Shown here: one piece after another, positions 10,295 to 18,076 of the stretch
Position numbering within the stretch: position 1 is the first letter of the stretch
Layout of the letters: each line of letters begins with the position of its first letter
NCBI GenBank assembly: GCA_035628995.1
Contig: DASPIR010000026.1
Coordinates: 1-64,000, forward strand
DNA length: 64,000 nt
From: Clostridia bacterium
GTDB lineage: Bacteria > Bacillota > Clostridia > Lutisporales > Lutisporaceae
Reading direction: 5' to 3'
Notes under the pieces: model-generated
The model's database searches: none
Told to the model about the DNA's origin: nothing
Seen by the model: only the letters and a program-made list of their open reading frames with translations
Program-made: the position numbers and the translations under genes

Positions 10295-10891
10295 ATGAGT
10301 AATAGCAGAGAACATATATTAAACGTTGCATTTCATCTTTTCCTGCAGAAGAGCTTTAAAGAAGTAACACTAAGGGAAATTGTTGAAAAGACTGGGATGT
10401 CAAAAGGCGCTTTCTACCATTACTTTACCAGTAAAGAGCAGCTTTTTCTTGAGCTTGTGAACGATGTGTTTGCCTCTGTCCTGGATATTCCTTATGACAG
10501 TTTTAGCAAGGATTCTCTCTATAATTTTTATATTGATTATATCAGCTATTATACTGAAAATTTAAAACGGCAGAATAATGAAGAGGTTGGCCGTATGGCA
10601 AACTTCAATTATATATCTCTTATTTTTGATGCGATTAAACTTTTTCCGGATTTTCAGGAAAAGCTGCTGGAATCTAAACAAGTCCAGCTAGATGCTTGGA
10701 AGGAAATCATACATGCCGCCCGAAGCAGAGGGGAGATAGAATCTTCCATGAGTGATGAACAAATCGCAAATATGTTTATAAATTCCTCAGGCGGTATTGA
10801 GATGAACAATATATTTAAAGGCAGCAGTGAGGATATTGGTATAAGTTTAGTAAATCTATGGGATAGTTTTTATAAACAATTAAAAGCATGA
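10295..10891 (+). CDS. TetR/AcrR family transcriptional regulator
   Basis: 198 residues. The N-terminal helix-turn-helix (residues 1-50) has the classic pattern ILNVAFHLFLQKSFKEVTLREIVEKTGMSKGAFYHYFTSKEQLFLEL. The helical C-terminal ligand-binding domain is not conserved enough to suggest an inducer. It lies in one operon with the VOC protein upstream and probably represses it through the dyad at 9823-9835. Confidence 0.9.
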   Translation: MSNSREHILNVAFHLFLQKSFKEVTLREIVEKTGMSKGAFYHYFTSKEQLFLELVNDVFASVLDIPYDSFSKDSLYNFYIDYISYYTENLKRQNNEEVGRMANFNYISLIFDAIKLFPDFQEKLLESKQVQLDAWKEIIHAARSRGEIESSMSDEQIANMFINSSGGIEMNNIFKGSSEDIGISLVNLWDSFYKQLKA

Positions 10892-10931
10892 TGCTACTTA
10901 CAAGATAGACCAACAAAAGAAAGGATATTCT

Positions 10932-11408
10932 ATGAAAAGTGAAGGTTTATTTACAATCGCAGATGTTATAAATTCCCTGAATGATATGAATCGTGCAACT
11001 GTATTAGAATTTCATCAGTTGGGAGTTTCTTTAGGATGTAAGGAAGCAATTAGCAGTATGGGGAAGAAAGTCGATGATTGGAAATGTGAGTATACCACGA
11101 AAAAGCCCAAAAGAGCATTGTTTATTTTAAGGGTCAACAAAAAAGGTTGGAGCATCAGATGTAAACTATTCAATATTGCAAAATATGAGGAAGCTGTTGC
11201 GAATTGTACAGAACGAATTAAGCATGTGCTTAGCTCTATACCCGATTGTGAAATGCATGGCGGGCAATGCAAGGGACCTGTCCAATTTTCGATTAATAAT
11301 GATAAGCATTCAAAATGCAGGCACTATTTTCTTTTTCAGGATTTACAAGTTGAGGATTGGGCTTGTGTACAGACATTGATCAAGCTTGAAAGCAACTATG
11401 AAGAATAA
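10932..11408 (+). CDS. Conserved hypothetical protein, DUF3788-like
   Basis: 158 residues, no signal peptide or membrane segment. It has a pattern of short strands and a long helix (KKPKRALFILRVNKKGWSIRCKLFN, then YEEAVANCTERIKHVLSSIPDC) and six or seven cysteines, including DCEMHGGQC and CRHYF, that could bind metal. It recalls small DUF3788-type proteins, but this is not firm. It lies 40 bp after the TetR gene on the same strand and is probably cotranscribed with the VOC/TetR pair. A hairpin-repeat copy begins just after the stop. Confidence 0.55.
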   Translation: MKSEGLFTIADVINSLNDMNRATVLEFHQLGVSLGCKEAISSMGKKVDDWKCEYTTKKPKRALFILRVNKKGWSIRCKLFNIAKYEEAVANCTERIKHVLSSIPDCEMHGGQCKGPVQFSINNDKHSKCRHYFLFQDLQVEDWACVQTLIKLESNYEE

Positions 11409-11420
11409 GGATATTTTCGA

Positions 11421-11480
11421 TATGCTAACTAGAACACAGCATCTACGTTGAGTCCGTAGCGTTGGCGATAAGGGAGTAGA
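11421..11480 (+). repeat. Dispersed hairpin repeat, copy E
   Basis: Starts about 12 bp after the stop of the preceding gene. It keeps TATGCTAACTAGAACACA, the inner helix ACG/CGT, a loop close to consensus (TTGAGTCCGTAG), and the trailer GCGTTGG..ATAAGGGAG. Two outer-stem pairs are broken. It runs directly into the terminator at 11489. Confidence 0.8.
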
Positions 11481-11488
11481 ACAGAAAT

Positions 11489-11526
11489 AAATCCTCAACT
11501 GAATTAATTCAGTTGAGGATTTTTGC
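11489..11526 (+). terminator. Palindromic terminator
   Basis: A perfect 34-bp palindrome (17-bp arms, left arm AAATCCTCAACTGAATT) is followed by further T's. The 46 bases beginning in its right arm (11515-11560) match 24292-24337 at 37 positions, so terminator and tail form another short dispersed unit. Confidence 0.85.
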
Positions 11527-11576
11527 TGTAGAAATAAGTTTTTATGTGCTGTGTCTGGCGCTATTTTAAAAAGTGT

Positions 11577-11607
11577 TTGACTTGGAGTTAACTCCAAGTG
11601 ATAAGAT
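11577..11607 (+). promoter_or_regulatory. MerR-type promoter and operator, cassette 2
   Basis: TTGACT (11577-11582) and TAAGAT (11602-11607) are separated by 19 bp. The spacer contains the perfect dyad CTTGGAGTTAACTCCAAG (11581-11598). It differs from the cassette 1 operator at one base in the dyad. It drives the decayed merR remnant, the flavodoxin and probably the aldo-keto reductase. Confidence 0.85.
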
Positions 11608-11626
11608 ATTATTCGGAGGTGGATCT

Positions 11627-11716
11627 ATGACTTTTGCGGAAGTACGGAACAATTCTATATCTCATATGATATTTTACGCTATTATGAAAGAACTTAAAAT
11701 GTCAATTAAATACTAG
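11627..11716 (+). pseudogene. Decayed merR remnant
   Basis: Follows the promoter with its own GGAGGTGG ribosome binding site. The first codons read MTFAEV, like MTIAEV of the intact MerR proteins at 888 and 13611. A frame change of two bases near 11667 restores SHDILRYYER, which matches SHDTLRYYER of MerR2, before a stop. The literal frame gives only a 29-residue nonsense peptide. It is therefore the 5' end of a third merR copy, truncated after about 24 codons. Confidence 0.75.
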
Positions 11717-11793
11717 ATACTGACTTAGCGTCAACTATATGTAACAAAATATAATTTAAAAAGGATTATTGATTGGAAAGGAAGGAATAAGAA

Positions 11794-12321
11794 ATGGCAA
11801 AGAGTCTTATCGCTTATTTTTCACGCGAAGGAAATAATTATGTGGGAGGCAGCATTGTAAATCTGCCAATTGGAAACACAGAAGTAATAGCAAAGAAACT
11901 ACAGGAACTAACAGGAAGCGAAATGTTCCAAATCAAAACCGTAAAATCTTATCCGGATGATTATACGGAGACAACAAATGCAGCACAGGACGAACTGAGC
12001 GAAAATGCCAGACCTGAGCTTACGAAAACGATAGATGATATGGATTCATATGATGTGATTTATCTCGGATATCCGAACTGGTGGGGAACGATGCCGATGG
12101 CGGTATTTAGATTTTTAGAGTCTTATGATTTTTCAGGAAAGACCATTATTCCATATTGCACACATGAAGGCAGTGGAATGGGGAGCAGTGAGCGAGATAT
12201 TAAGAAATTTTGTCTGAATGCAAAGGTGTTATCTGGTTTGGCGATCAGGGGTGGCAGTGTTGGTAGAGCAGACAAAGAGTTGGAAAACTGGCTGAAAAAA
12301 CTTGGAATGTTCAGAATCTGA
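11794..12321 (+). CDS. Flavodoxin family protein (cassette 2)
   Basis: 175 residues, a paralogue of the protein at 301-837 with the same landmarks: [50 protein letters not shown]. It is a predicted cytoplasmic FMN protein involved in electron transfer or reduction of quinones or nitro compounds. The ATG follows GGAAGGAATAAGAA. The stop overlaps an ATG by one base, but the better start of the following aldo-keto reductase is 26 bp downstream, so the two are probably translated together. Regulation is expected from the MerR-type promoter at 11577. Confidence 0.85.
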   Translation: MAKSLIAYFSREGNNYVGGSIVNLPIGNTEVIAKKLQELTGSEMFQIKTVKSYPDDYTETTNAAQDELSENARPELTKTIDDMDSYDVIYLGYPNWWGTMPMAVFRFLESYDFSGKTIIPYCTHEGSGMGSSERDIKKFCLNAKVLSGLAIRGGSVGRADKELENWLKKLGMFRI

Positions 12322-12347
12322 TGGAAGAAAAGGAAGGAAATACAGAT

Positions 12348-13487
12348 ATGCAAAAGAAAAAATTAGGCTTTGGATTCATGCGTTTGCCAGTAAAGAGCCA
12401 GAATGATACATCAAGCATCGATATGGGTATTTTAAACAAAATGGTTGATACTTTTTTGGAAAGAGGCTTTACTTATTTTGATACAGCTTATGTGTATCAT
12501 ATGGGTAAGAGTGAAATAGCTATGAAAGAGGCTTTAGTAAAACGTCATAAAAGAGATAGTTTCACTGTAGCCACAAAATTACCAGTGATGCTCTTAAAAA
12601 CTAAGGAAGATCAGGAAAGAATTTTTAACGAGCAATTAGAAAAATGCGGTGTGGATTATTTTGATTACTACCTGCTTCACAACCTTGGTATATCGAACTA
12701 TGAGAAAGCTCAAAAATTTGATAGTTTTGCTTTTATTGAGGAAAAGAAGAAAGAAGGGAAAATCAGACATATTGGATTTTCGTTCCATGATACTGCTGAT
12801 TTGCTGGATGAAATTCTGACAGCGCATCCTGAAGTGGATTTTGTCCAGTTACAGATTAATTATAACGATTGGGAAAATGAAAGCATTCAGTCAAAGAAAT
12901 GTTATGAAGTAGCTAGAAAGCATAATAAACCAATTATAGTTATGGAGCCGATCAAAGGAGGCACGCTTGCGAAAGTACCTGAAAAAGTAGAAAAGTTGTT
13001 TAAAGAATATTATGCAGATATGTCCGCACCATCATGGGCAATCCGTTATGCAGCAAGCCTTGAGGGCGTCATGATGGTATTAAGTGGGATGTCTGATATG
13101 TATCAGTTATTGGATAATACGGGATATATGCAGGAATTTAAACCTTTTGTACATGAAGAATATGATATTGTAAAAAGAGCAGTAAAAATTATTAATGAAT
13201 CAATTGTGATTCCATGTACAACCTGCCAGTACTGTGTAGAGGGCTGTCCGAGAAATATAGCAATTCCTAAGTATTTTACGTTGTACAATGCGGAAAAACA
13301 ATCCCTGAACTCCGGTTTTTCCATACAAAGAGTATATTATGATAATTATACAAAAACATATGGAAAAGCATCAGATTGTATCGGATGTAAACAGTGTGAA
13401 AGACATTGTCCGCAGCATATTGAGATTATAAAATGCTTAACTGAGGTAGCAAATACTTTTGAAGAAGAACATTCATTCCGCAGGTAG
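12348..13487 (+). CDS. Aldo/keto reductase with C-terminal 4Fe-4S ferredoxin domain
   Basis: 379 residues. A TIM-barrel aldo/keto reductase domain (residues 1-270; [24 protein letters not shown] with the catalytic Asp/Tyr, [38 protein letters not shown]) is fused to a ferredoxin-like tail with [12 protein letters not shown] and [12 protein letters not shown], enough ligands for two 4Fe-4S clusters. This fusion is common in anaerobes, where the physiological substrate is mostly unknown. The start is ATG 12348 with AAGGAAGG about 9 nt upstream. An ATG at 12321 overlapping the flavodoxin stop is less likely. The flavodoxin next to it is a plausible electron partner. Confidence 0.85.
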   Translation: MQKKKLGFGFMRLPVKSQNDTSSIDMGILNKMVDTFLERGFTYFDTAYVYHMGKSEIAMKEALVKRHKRDSFTVATKLPVMLLKTKEDQERIFNEQLEKCGVDYFDYYLLHNLGISNYEKAQKFDSFAFIEEKKKEGKIRHIGFSFHDTADLLDEILTAHPEVDFVQLQINYNDWENESIQSKKCYEVARKHNKPIIVMEPIKGGTLAKVPEKVEKLFKEYYADMSAPSWAIRYAASLEGVMMVLSGMSDMYQLLDNTGYMQEFKPFVHEEYDIVKRAVKIINESIVIPCTTCQYCVEGCPRNIAIPKYFTLYNAEKQSLNSGFSIQRVYYDNYTKTYGKASDCIGCKQCERHCPQHIEIIKCLTEVANTFEEEHSFRR

Positions 13488-13510
13488 AAGATATAAGCGA
13501 GGAGATAAAC

Positions 13511-13603
13511 ATAAAAGTAGTATTAGTAATAGAAGTCCTCATGAAAAGGGATGTATTTATACAGCATGGCAGAAGTGGGGAAAACACTAAAGCAGAAGAG
13601 GTG
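13511..13603 (+). pseudogene. Remnant of NADPH-dependent FMN reductase-type flavoprotein
   Basis: After a good ribosome binding site (GAGGAG) the frame begins ATA-AAA-GTA-GTA-TTA (IKVVLVI) with ATA in place of ATG. A short deletion then shifts the frame, and the next frame reads SPHEKGCIYTAWQKWGK. This matches the usual N-terminus of iron-sulfur-flavoprotein/FMN-reductase proteins (KVLLINGSPHEKGCTYTAL-like). A further shift gives KTLKQKR before a stop. Only about 30 codons remain between the aldo-keto reductase and merR. Confidence 0.65.
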
Positions 13604-13610
13604 ATATGCA

Positions 13611-13997
13611 ATGACAATTGCAGAAGTGAGTAAAAAATTCAATCTTTCACATGATACACTACGCTATTATGAACGCATCGGACTGATTCCCCGCGTGAAT
13701 CGCAATAAAAGCGGAATCAGGGATTTTACAGAAGAAGATTGCAGATGGATCGAATTCATCAAATGTATGAGAAGTGCAGGCCTTCCGATTGAAGTATTGA
13801 TTGAGTATGTTACGCTGTTCCAGCAGGGTGATGAAACTACTGAGGCTAGAAAAGAACTCTTAACTGAGCAACGTAAGCTGTTAATAGAAAAAATGGAAGA
13901 AATGAAGAAAACGTTAGAACGCTTGGATTACAAAATAGGAAGTTATGAACAATCGGTGGTTGAAAAAGAAAAAGAGCTAAAGGGATTGGATAATTAG
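13611..13997 (+). CDS. MerR family transcriptional regulator (cassette 2)
   Basis: 128 residues, almost the same protein as that at 888-1265. The winged helix (TIAEVSKKFNLSHDTLRYYERIGL) has a recognition segment followed by DFTEEDCRWIEFIKCMRSAGLPIEVLIEYV, then a C-terminal coiled coil. There is no metal-binding cysteine pair. RBS AGAGGTG precedes the ATG. It probably activates the 19-bp-spacer promoters of both cassettes in response to an unknown electrophile or redox signal. It is the last gene of cassette 2. Confidence 0.9.
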   Translation: MTIAEVSKKFNLSHDTLRYYERIGLIPRVNRNKSGIRDFTEEDCRWIEFIKCMRSAGLPIEVLIEYVTLFQQGDETTEARKELLTEQRKLLIEKMEEMKKTLERLDYKIGSYEQSVVEKEKELKGLDN

Positions 13998-14449
13998 TCC
14001 AGGCACGACGTTAAGAAGATGATTAAGTGGTGGTGCTGACATATGCTAGCAAGAACACACCATTCACGTGGAGAGTGCAGCGGTGATAGAGCGGATGTAA
14101 CCCTTGGGTTTAAAGAGTTTACGGGTCTGTTGTGATGAATGCCAAGTTTAGGTGTATATTAGGGTGTAGAATTAAATATATTTAAAGTGTACCGGTTGAG
14201 GTGAATTTTACTTTGACCGGGTTTTATTTTTAAGGATGAGAGGATAAAAGTCTATTTGCTAAAGTATTAGGAAGGCTCCATCTTTGTGTGAAAAGGTATA
14301 ATAAATTGGCAGAAGCAGACTCTAAAAAGGGCTGCATTGTGTTGGTATAGGAAGCAGATAACTTAAAATATCATAGAAAACCTATTCTTTTGTTTTATGT
14401 AAAAGAAAAAGCTAGGATATAAAAATATATAAGAAGAAAAGGAGAAACG
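13998..14449. other. Intergenic region between merR and selO
   Basis: No gene. It contains hairpin-repeat copy F with its 5' block (from about 14000), and a terminator-like stem around 14187-14222 (CCGG...CCGGG followed by TTTTATTTTT). A TATAAT at 14297-14302 without a good -35 may be the selO promoter. The remainder is unassigned. Confidence 0.55.
14040..14094 (+). repeat. Dispersed hairpin repeat, copy F (chimeric arms)
   Basis: CATATGCTAGCAAGAACACA is followed by left arm ACCATT, inner ACG, loop TGGAGAGTGCAG, and right part CGGTGATAGAG. The left arm is of the G type while the right arm is GATAGAG as in copy D, so the arms no longer pair well. It looks like a recombinant between the two subtypes. 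Confidence 0.75.
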
Positions 14450-15925
14450 ATGACAGAGGAAAAAACAATAATAGAAACAGGATGGAACTTAGATAACAGT
14501 TATGCTCGTCTGCCCGAATTGTTTTTTACCAGCCTCAATGCAACCCCGGTACGCTCACCTAAGTTGATAATCCTCAATGAGACCCTGGCAACATCCCTGG
14601 GGTTGAAGGTTCAGGAACTGCAAAGCAATGATGGCGTTGCGGTATTTGCCGGCAACCAGGTTCCCGAAGGCGCTTTGCCGCTTGCTCAAGCTTACGCAGG
14701 GCATCAATTTGGACATTTTACGATGTTGGGCGATGGCCGGGCTCTGCTGCTTGGCGAGCAGATTACTCCCACAGGTGAGAGGTTTGATATTCAGCTCAAG
14801 GGGTCAGGCAGAACTCCGTACTCCCGCCGGGGTGACGGCAGGGCGGCACTTGGACCGATGCTGCGCGAATACATCATCAGCGAAGCAATGCATGCCCTTG
14901 GAATTCCTACCACCCGCAGCCTGGCAGTGGTAATAACCGGTGAGCCGGTATTCCGACAAGACGAGCAGCCTGGTGCAATTCTGACCCGCGTGGCCGCCAG
15001 CCATCTGCGCGTCGGCACTTTTCAATATGCTTCAGAATGGGGCACTGTTGAAGATCTCCGGGTCCTGGCTGATTATACACTGCAGCGGCATTTTTCAAAC
15101 TTTGACGCTGCCCCGAACCGTTATCTTTTCCTGCTCGAGGAAGTAATCAAGCGTCAGGCTGGGTTGATTGCAAAATGGCAATTGGTTGGCTTTATTCACG
15201 GGGTGATGAATACCGACAACATGACCCTTAGTGGGGAGACCATTGATTATGGTCCTTGTGCTTTCATGGATGCCTTTGACCCTGCAACGGTATTCAGTTC
15301 CATTGACATACATGGACGCTATGCCTATGGCAATCAACCGAGTATTGCCGTGTGGAACCTCACAAGATTTGCTGAAACTCTATTGCCGCTGCTGCATGAC
15401 AATCAGGAGCAGGCTATCAAACTGGCACAGGATGCGATTTCAGATTTTACTGAATTGTATCATTATAATTGGCTCGCGGGAATGCGAGCAAAACTGGGAA
15501 TATTTAACGAAGAGCTGCAGGATGAATCCCTGATTGAAGGGCTCCTACGCATGATGCAGAAGTATCATGAGGACTATACCAATACCTTCCGCGCATTAAC
15601 TTTTGATAAACGGTCGGATACGGTACTGTTTGACACCCCGGAATTTACTCAGTGGCATGCGCTATGGCAGGCGAGACTGGGCAGGCAGCAGGAGCCAAAA
15701 GCCTCCTCCTACGAGTTGATGCAAAACAGCAATCCTGCGCTAATTCCTCGCAACCATCGGGTAGAAGAAGCATTAGAAGCCGCAGTGAAGCAAGGAGACT
15801 ATAGCGTGATGAAGCAGCTTCTTGATGTGCTTTCGAGACCCTATGCCCACTCCCCCGAACAGGCTGATTACTCCACACTGCCTGCGCCATCAACCTGCCC
15901 TTACCAAACATATTGCGGTACCTGA
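14450..15925 (+). CDS. selO: Protein adenylyltransferase SelO (YdiU)
   Basis: 491 residues, full length for bacterial SelO, a pseudokinase-fold enzyme that transfers AMP to Ser/Thr/Tyr of target proteins in redox homeostasis. Conserved blocks are [40 protein letters not shown] (ATP site), [29 protein letters not shown] and [14 protein letters not shown] (metal-binding NTDN...DYG). It ends in the family signature YQTYCGT. RBS AAAGGAG precedes the ATG. The gene is markedly GC-richer than its surroundings (40 of 60 bases are G or C in 14821-14880, versus 22 of 60 in 14281-14340) and is bracketed by hairpin repeats, suggesting horizontal acquisition. Confidence 0.9.
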   Translation: MTEEKTIIETGWNLDNSYARLPELFFTSLNATPVRSPKLIILNETLATSLGLKVQELQSNDGVAVFAGNQVPEGALPLAQAYAGHQFGHFTMLGDGRALLLGEQITPTGERFDIQLKGSGRTPYSRRGDGRAALGPMLREYIISEAMHALGIPTTRSLAVVITGEPVFRQDEQPGAILTRVAASHLRVGTFQYASEWGTVEDLRVLADYTLQRHFSNFDAAPNRYLFLLEEVIKRQAGLIAKWQLVGFIHGVMNTDNMTLSGETIDYGPCAFMDAFDPATVFSSIDIHGRYAYGNQPSIAVWNLTRFAETLLPLLHDNQEQAIKLAQDAISDFTELYHYNWLAGMRAKLGIFNEELQDESLIEGLLRMMQKYHEDYTNTFRALTFDKRSDTVLFDTPEFTQWHALWQARLGRQQEPKASSYELMQNSNPALIPRNHRVEEALEAAVKQGDYSVMKQLLDVLSRPYAHSPEQADYSTLPAPSTCPYQTYCGT

Positions 15926-15989
15926 TATAGAAGCATTGAATAAGTGCCAAGTACGACGTTTAAACGGTTACTAAGTGGCAAGTACTACC

Positions 15990-16042
15990 GTATGCTAACT
16001 GGAACACACCATCCACGTGGAGTGCCTTGCGTTGGTGGTTAC
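15990..16042 (+). repeat. Dispersed hairpin repeat, copy G (reference copy)
   Basis: Family consensus: TATGCTAACnAGAACAC, then a hairpin, then a purine-rich trailer. Here ACCATC (16008-16013) pairs with GGTGGT (16034-16039). After a C/T mismatch, ACG (16015-16017) pairs with CGT (16030-16032), around the 12-nt loop TGGAGTGCCTTG. Copies D, E and H keep loop and geometry while stem bases vary. A block before it (AAGTACGACGTT, near 15950) recurs before copy F. No coding potential was seen. Confidence 0.85.
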
Positions 16043-16172
16043 ATAATTGATATAATTATTAAGTTCCTAAACAAGAGATAAAGATGATAATTGGATTATC
16101 TTTAACTAGGTAAGATTATAGATTTAACTTAGCTATTGTTATGTTATTATAGTAATTGGCACATATTTATAA

Positions 16173-16232
16173 TATGATAGCTATAACACACCATCCATTG
16201 TGAGGCCGTAGCGTTGGTGGTTAGGGAATAAT
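16173..16232 (+). repeat. Dispersed hairpin repeat, copy H
   Basis: Outer stem ACCATC (16190-16195) and GGTGGT (16216-16221) are intact, with a 12-nt loop GTGAGGCCGTAG. The inner helix is weakened to ATT/CGT. The trailer TTAGGGAATAATTGAAT leads to the dus start 25 bp later. Confidence 0.8.
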
Positions 16233-16256
16233 TGAATCAAGGGAGCAATTTGATAT

Positions 16257-17225
16257 ATGAATTTTTATTTCGCACCTATGGAGGGTTTGACAGGGTACAT
16301 TTATAGAAATGCCCATAATGTTTTTTTCAATAATATAGATAAGTATTTTTCTCCTTTTATTGTTCCAAATCAAAGTAAAAGTTTTAAAACTAAAGAATTA
16401 AATGATGTTTTGCCTGAAAATAATCAGGGGCTAGTTTTGATTCCACAATTACTGACCAATAATGCAAAAGATTTTATGCATACTTCAAAGAAAATTAAGC
16501 ATCTGGGATATAATGAGATAAATTTAAATTTGGGATGTCCCTCCGGTACCGTAGTTTCAAAAAATAGAGGGGCTGGATTTCTTGCAAAAAAAGAAGAGCT
16601 TGATGTATTTTTAGAAGAAATTTTTTCTCAATCCATAACTAAAATCTCAATCAAAACCAGAATAGGCAAAGAACAGCCTGAAGAATTTTATGATTTAATA
16701 CAGATATTTAACAAATACCCAATAGAAGAGCTTATCATTCACCCTAGGATTCAAAAAGATTTTTATAAAAATAAGCCTAATCTAGGAATTTTTAATGAAG
16801 CCTTGGTGATGAGTAAAAATCCTGTTTGCTATAATGGTGATATTTTTACAGTCAAAGATTGCAAGGAGTTTTCCGCTGATTTCCCTGGCGTAGATAAGCT
16901 AATGCTAGGCAGGGGGTTAATTGCCAATCCTGGATTGATAGGTGATATCAAAAACAATACTAAACTCGAAAAAGATTTACTGAAAGAGTTCCATGACAAA
17001 GTATATAGCGACTATAAAAGCATACTTTTCGGAGATCGGAATGTCTTGTTTAAAATGAAGGATCTATGGTTTTATATGATTTTGCTGTTTTCTAACAATG
17101 CAAAATATGCAAAGAGAATTAAGAAGTCAGAAAGATTATCTGATTATGACGAAGCTGTATCTAGCTTATTCAAGGAACAGGACGTTGTAGAAAACTACGA
17201 AAACAATCTTTTTAAAGTTCAGTAG
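16257..17225 (+). CDS. tRNA-dihydrouridine synthase (Dus family)
   Basis: 322 residues. An FMN-dependent TIM barrel that reduces uridine in tRNA. Motifs are FYFAPMEGLTGYIYR at the N-terminus, INLNLGCPSGTVVSKNRGAGFL with the catalytic Cys, ISIKTRIG, LIIHPRIQKDFYKNKP and MLGRGLIANPGL, followed by the helical tRNA-binding C-terminal domain. It differs from the main DusB type and resembles the second, AT-rich Dus paralogue of clostridia. GGGAG lies 11 nt before the ATG. The gene at 17243 follows closely and is probably cotranscribed. Confidence 0.9.
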   Translation: MNFYFAPMEGLTGYIYRNAHNVFFNNIDKYFSPFIVPNQSKSFKTKELNDVLPENNQGLVLIPQLLTNNAKDFMHTSKKIKHLGYNEINLNLGCPSGTVVSKNRGAGFLAKKEELDVFLEEIFSQSITKISIKTRIGKEQPEEFYDLIQIFNKYPIEELIIHPRIQKDFYKNKPNLGIFNEALVMSKNPVCYNGDIFTVKDCKEFSADFPGVDKLMLGRGLIANPGLIGDIKNNTKLEKDLLKEFHDKVYSDYKSILFGDRNVLFKMKDLWFYMILLFSNNAKYAKRIKKSERLSDYDEAVSSLFKEQDVVENYENNLFKVQ

Positions 17226-17242
17226 GTTCATAGGAGGAATAC

Positions 17243-17812
17243 ATGGCTTGGAGTAAAGAGAAGCAGCTTCTGGAGAGCTTCCTTTGTCCTGCATTATATG
17301 GCAGAGTGGAGTACCTTGCAACCAGCTACCGTTATTTACCTGATAAAGCTGGACGGTGTTATATTACGGCAGATAAAAAGTACGTATTCAATATGAGTGA
17401 TGAAACTACCTTGATCAGGTGGTATCAGACAGAGCAGGAAATAAAGAATAATCCGGATATTCTAGTTCCTATCAATAATGAAGAAATTGAAGCTATCAGA
17501 AAAGATATCAAGGGGACAGTCCCGGAGGATCGCCTAATAGTCATTGCAAGAAATAGAAAAATATCAGAACATGCAAAGGAGCTGTTGTCAGCACAGTCAG
17601 TATTAAGCAAATCGGATTTTAACGTTGTTGCCAACAAGTTTTTATCTATTTCTATAGAGGAAAGTTTAGAGAGCAATGATATCTTATTGAATGTGTTGGC
17701 TTTGGTGGACAGACGAGTCGGGAAAAAGAGGCTCTTGAACATGGCTGAGATGATGAAGCTAAAGCACCCGATTGTGCAGTATTTTTATACACTACGCCTT
17801 AGTACGCTATAA
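17243..17812 (+). CDS. Conserved hypothetical protein (SF0329-like)
   Basis: 189 residues, soluble, no signal. The sequence AWSKEKQLLESFLCPALYGRVEYLATSYRY, RCYITADKKYVFNMSD, WYQTEQEIKN and LVDRRVGKKRLLNM resembles a small family of uncharacterised bacterial proteins (SF0329 family, from memory). The last third, VDRRVGKKRLLN..KLKHPIVQYFYTLR, is the most conserved-looking part. AGGAGG precedes the ATG, 17 bp after the dus stop. Function unknown. A repeat copy and a terminator follow. Confidence 0.6.
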   Translation: MAWSKEKQLLESFLCPALYGRVEYLATSYRYLPDKAGRCYITADKKYVFNMSDETTLIRWYQTEQEIKNNPDILVPINNEEIEAIRKDIKGTVPEDRLIVIARNRKISEHAKELLSAQSVLSKSDFNVVANKFLSISIEESLESNDILLNVLALVDRRVGKKRLLNMAEMMKLKHPIVQYFYTLRLSTL

Positions 17813-17881
17813 TAACGGGTCTGCTTACTTATTGCTTGACCTTTGGAGCAGGACAACGGCAAGTCAGGATGAAATATTTGT

Positions 17882-17931
17882 CATATGCTAACCAGAACAC
17901 GCCATCCATATGGAGTGTGTAGGGAGTAAAA
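17882..17931 (+). repeat. Dispersed hairpin repeat, copy I (3'-truncated)
   Basis: CATATGCTAACCAGAACACG, GCCATC and the loop region TGGAGTGTGTAG are present. The right arm is missing and the sequence passes directly to the trailer GGGAGTAAAA, then into the terminator at 17941. Confidence 0.75.
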
Positions 17932-17940
17932 TATAAACTG

Positions 17941-17978
17941 AACCCCGCTACAGAGTTAAACTCAGTGGAGGGGTTTTG
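17941..17978 (+). terminator. Terminator
   Basis: AACCCC(G)CT pairs with AGTGG(A)GGGGTT around a 14-nt loop and is followed by TTTGTTG. It ends the dus operon. Confidence 0.75.
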
Positions 17979-18076
17979 TTGTATAATTAAATTAGGTTCT
18001 GTATTAAATGTATTTTATGAGTAAATTAATCTTAATTAAGCATATCTGATTAAAAGTATTGAAATGAGGTAGTGAA

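Larger units (their letters stand above)
15926..16256. other. Intergenic region with two hairpin repeats
   Basis: No gene. Holds repeat copies G (15990-16042, with a related 5' block from about 15942) and H (16173-16232). Between them lies AT-rich DNA with no clear promoter. Confidence 0.6.
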
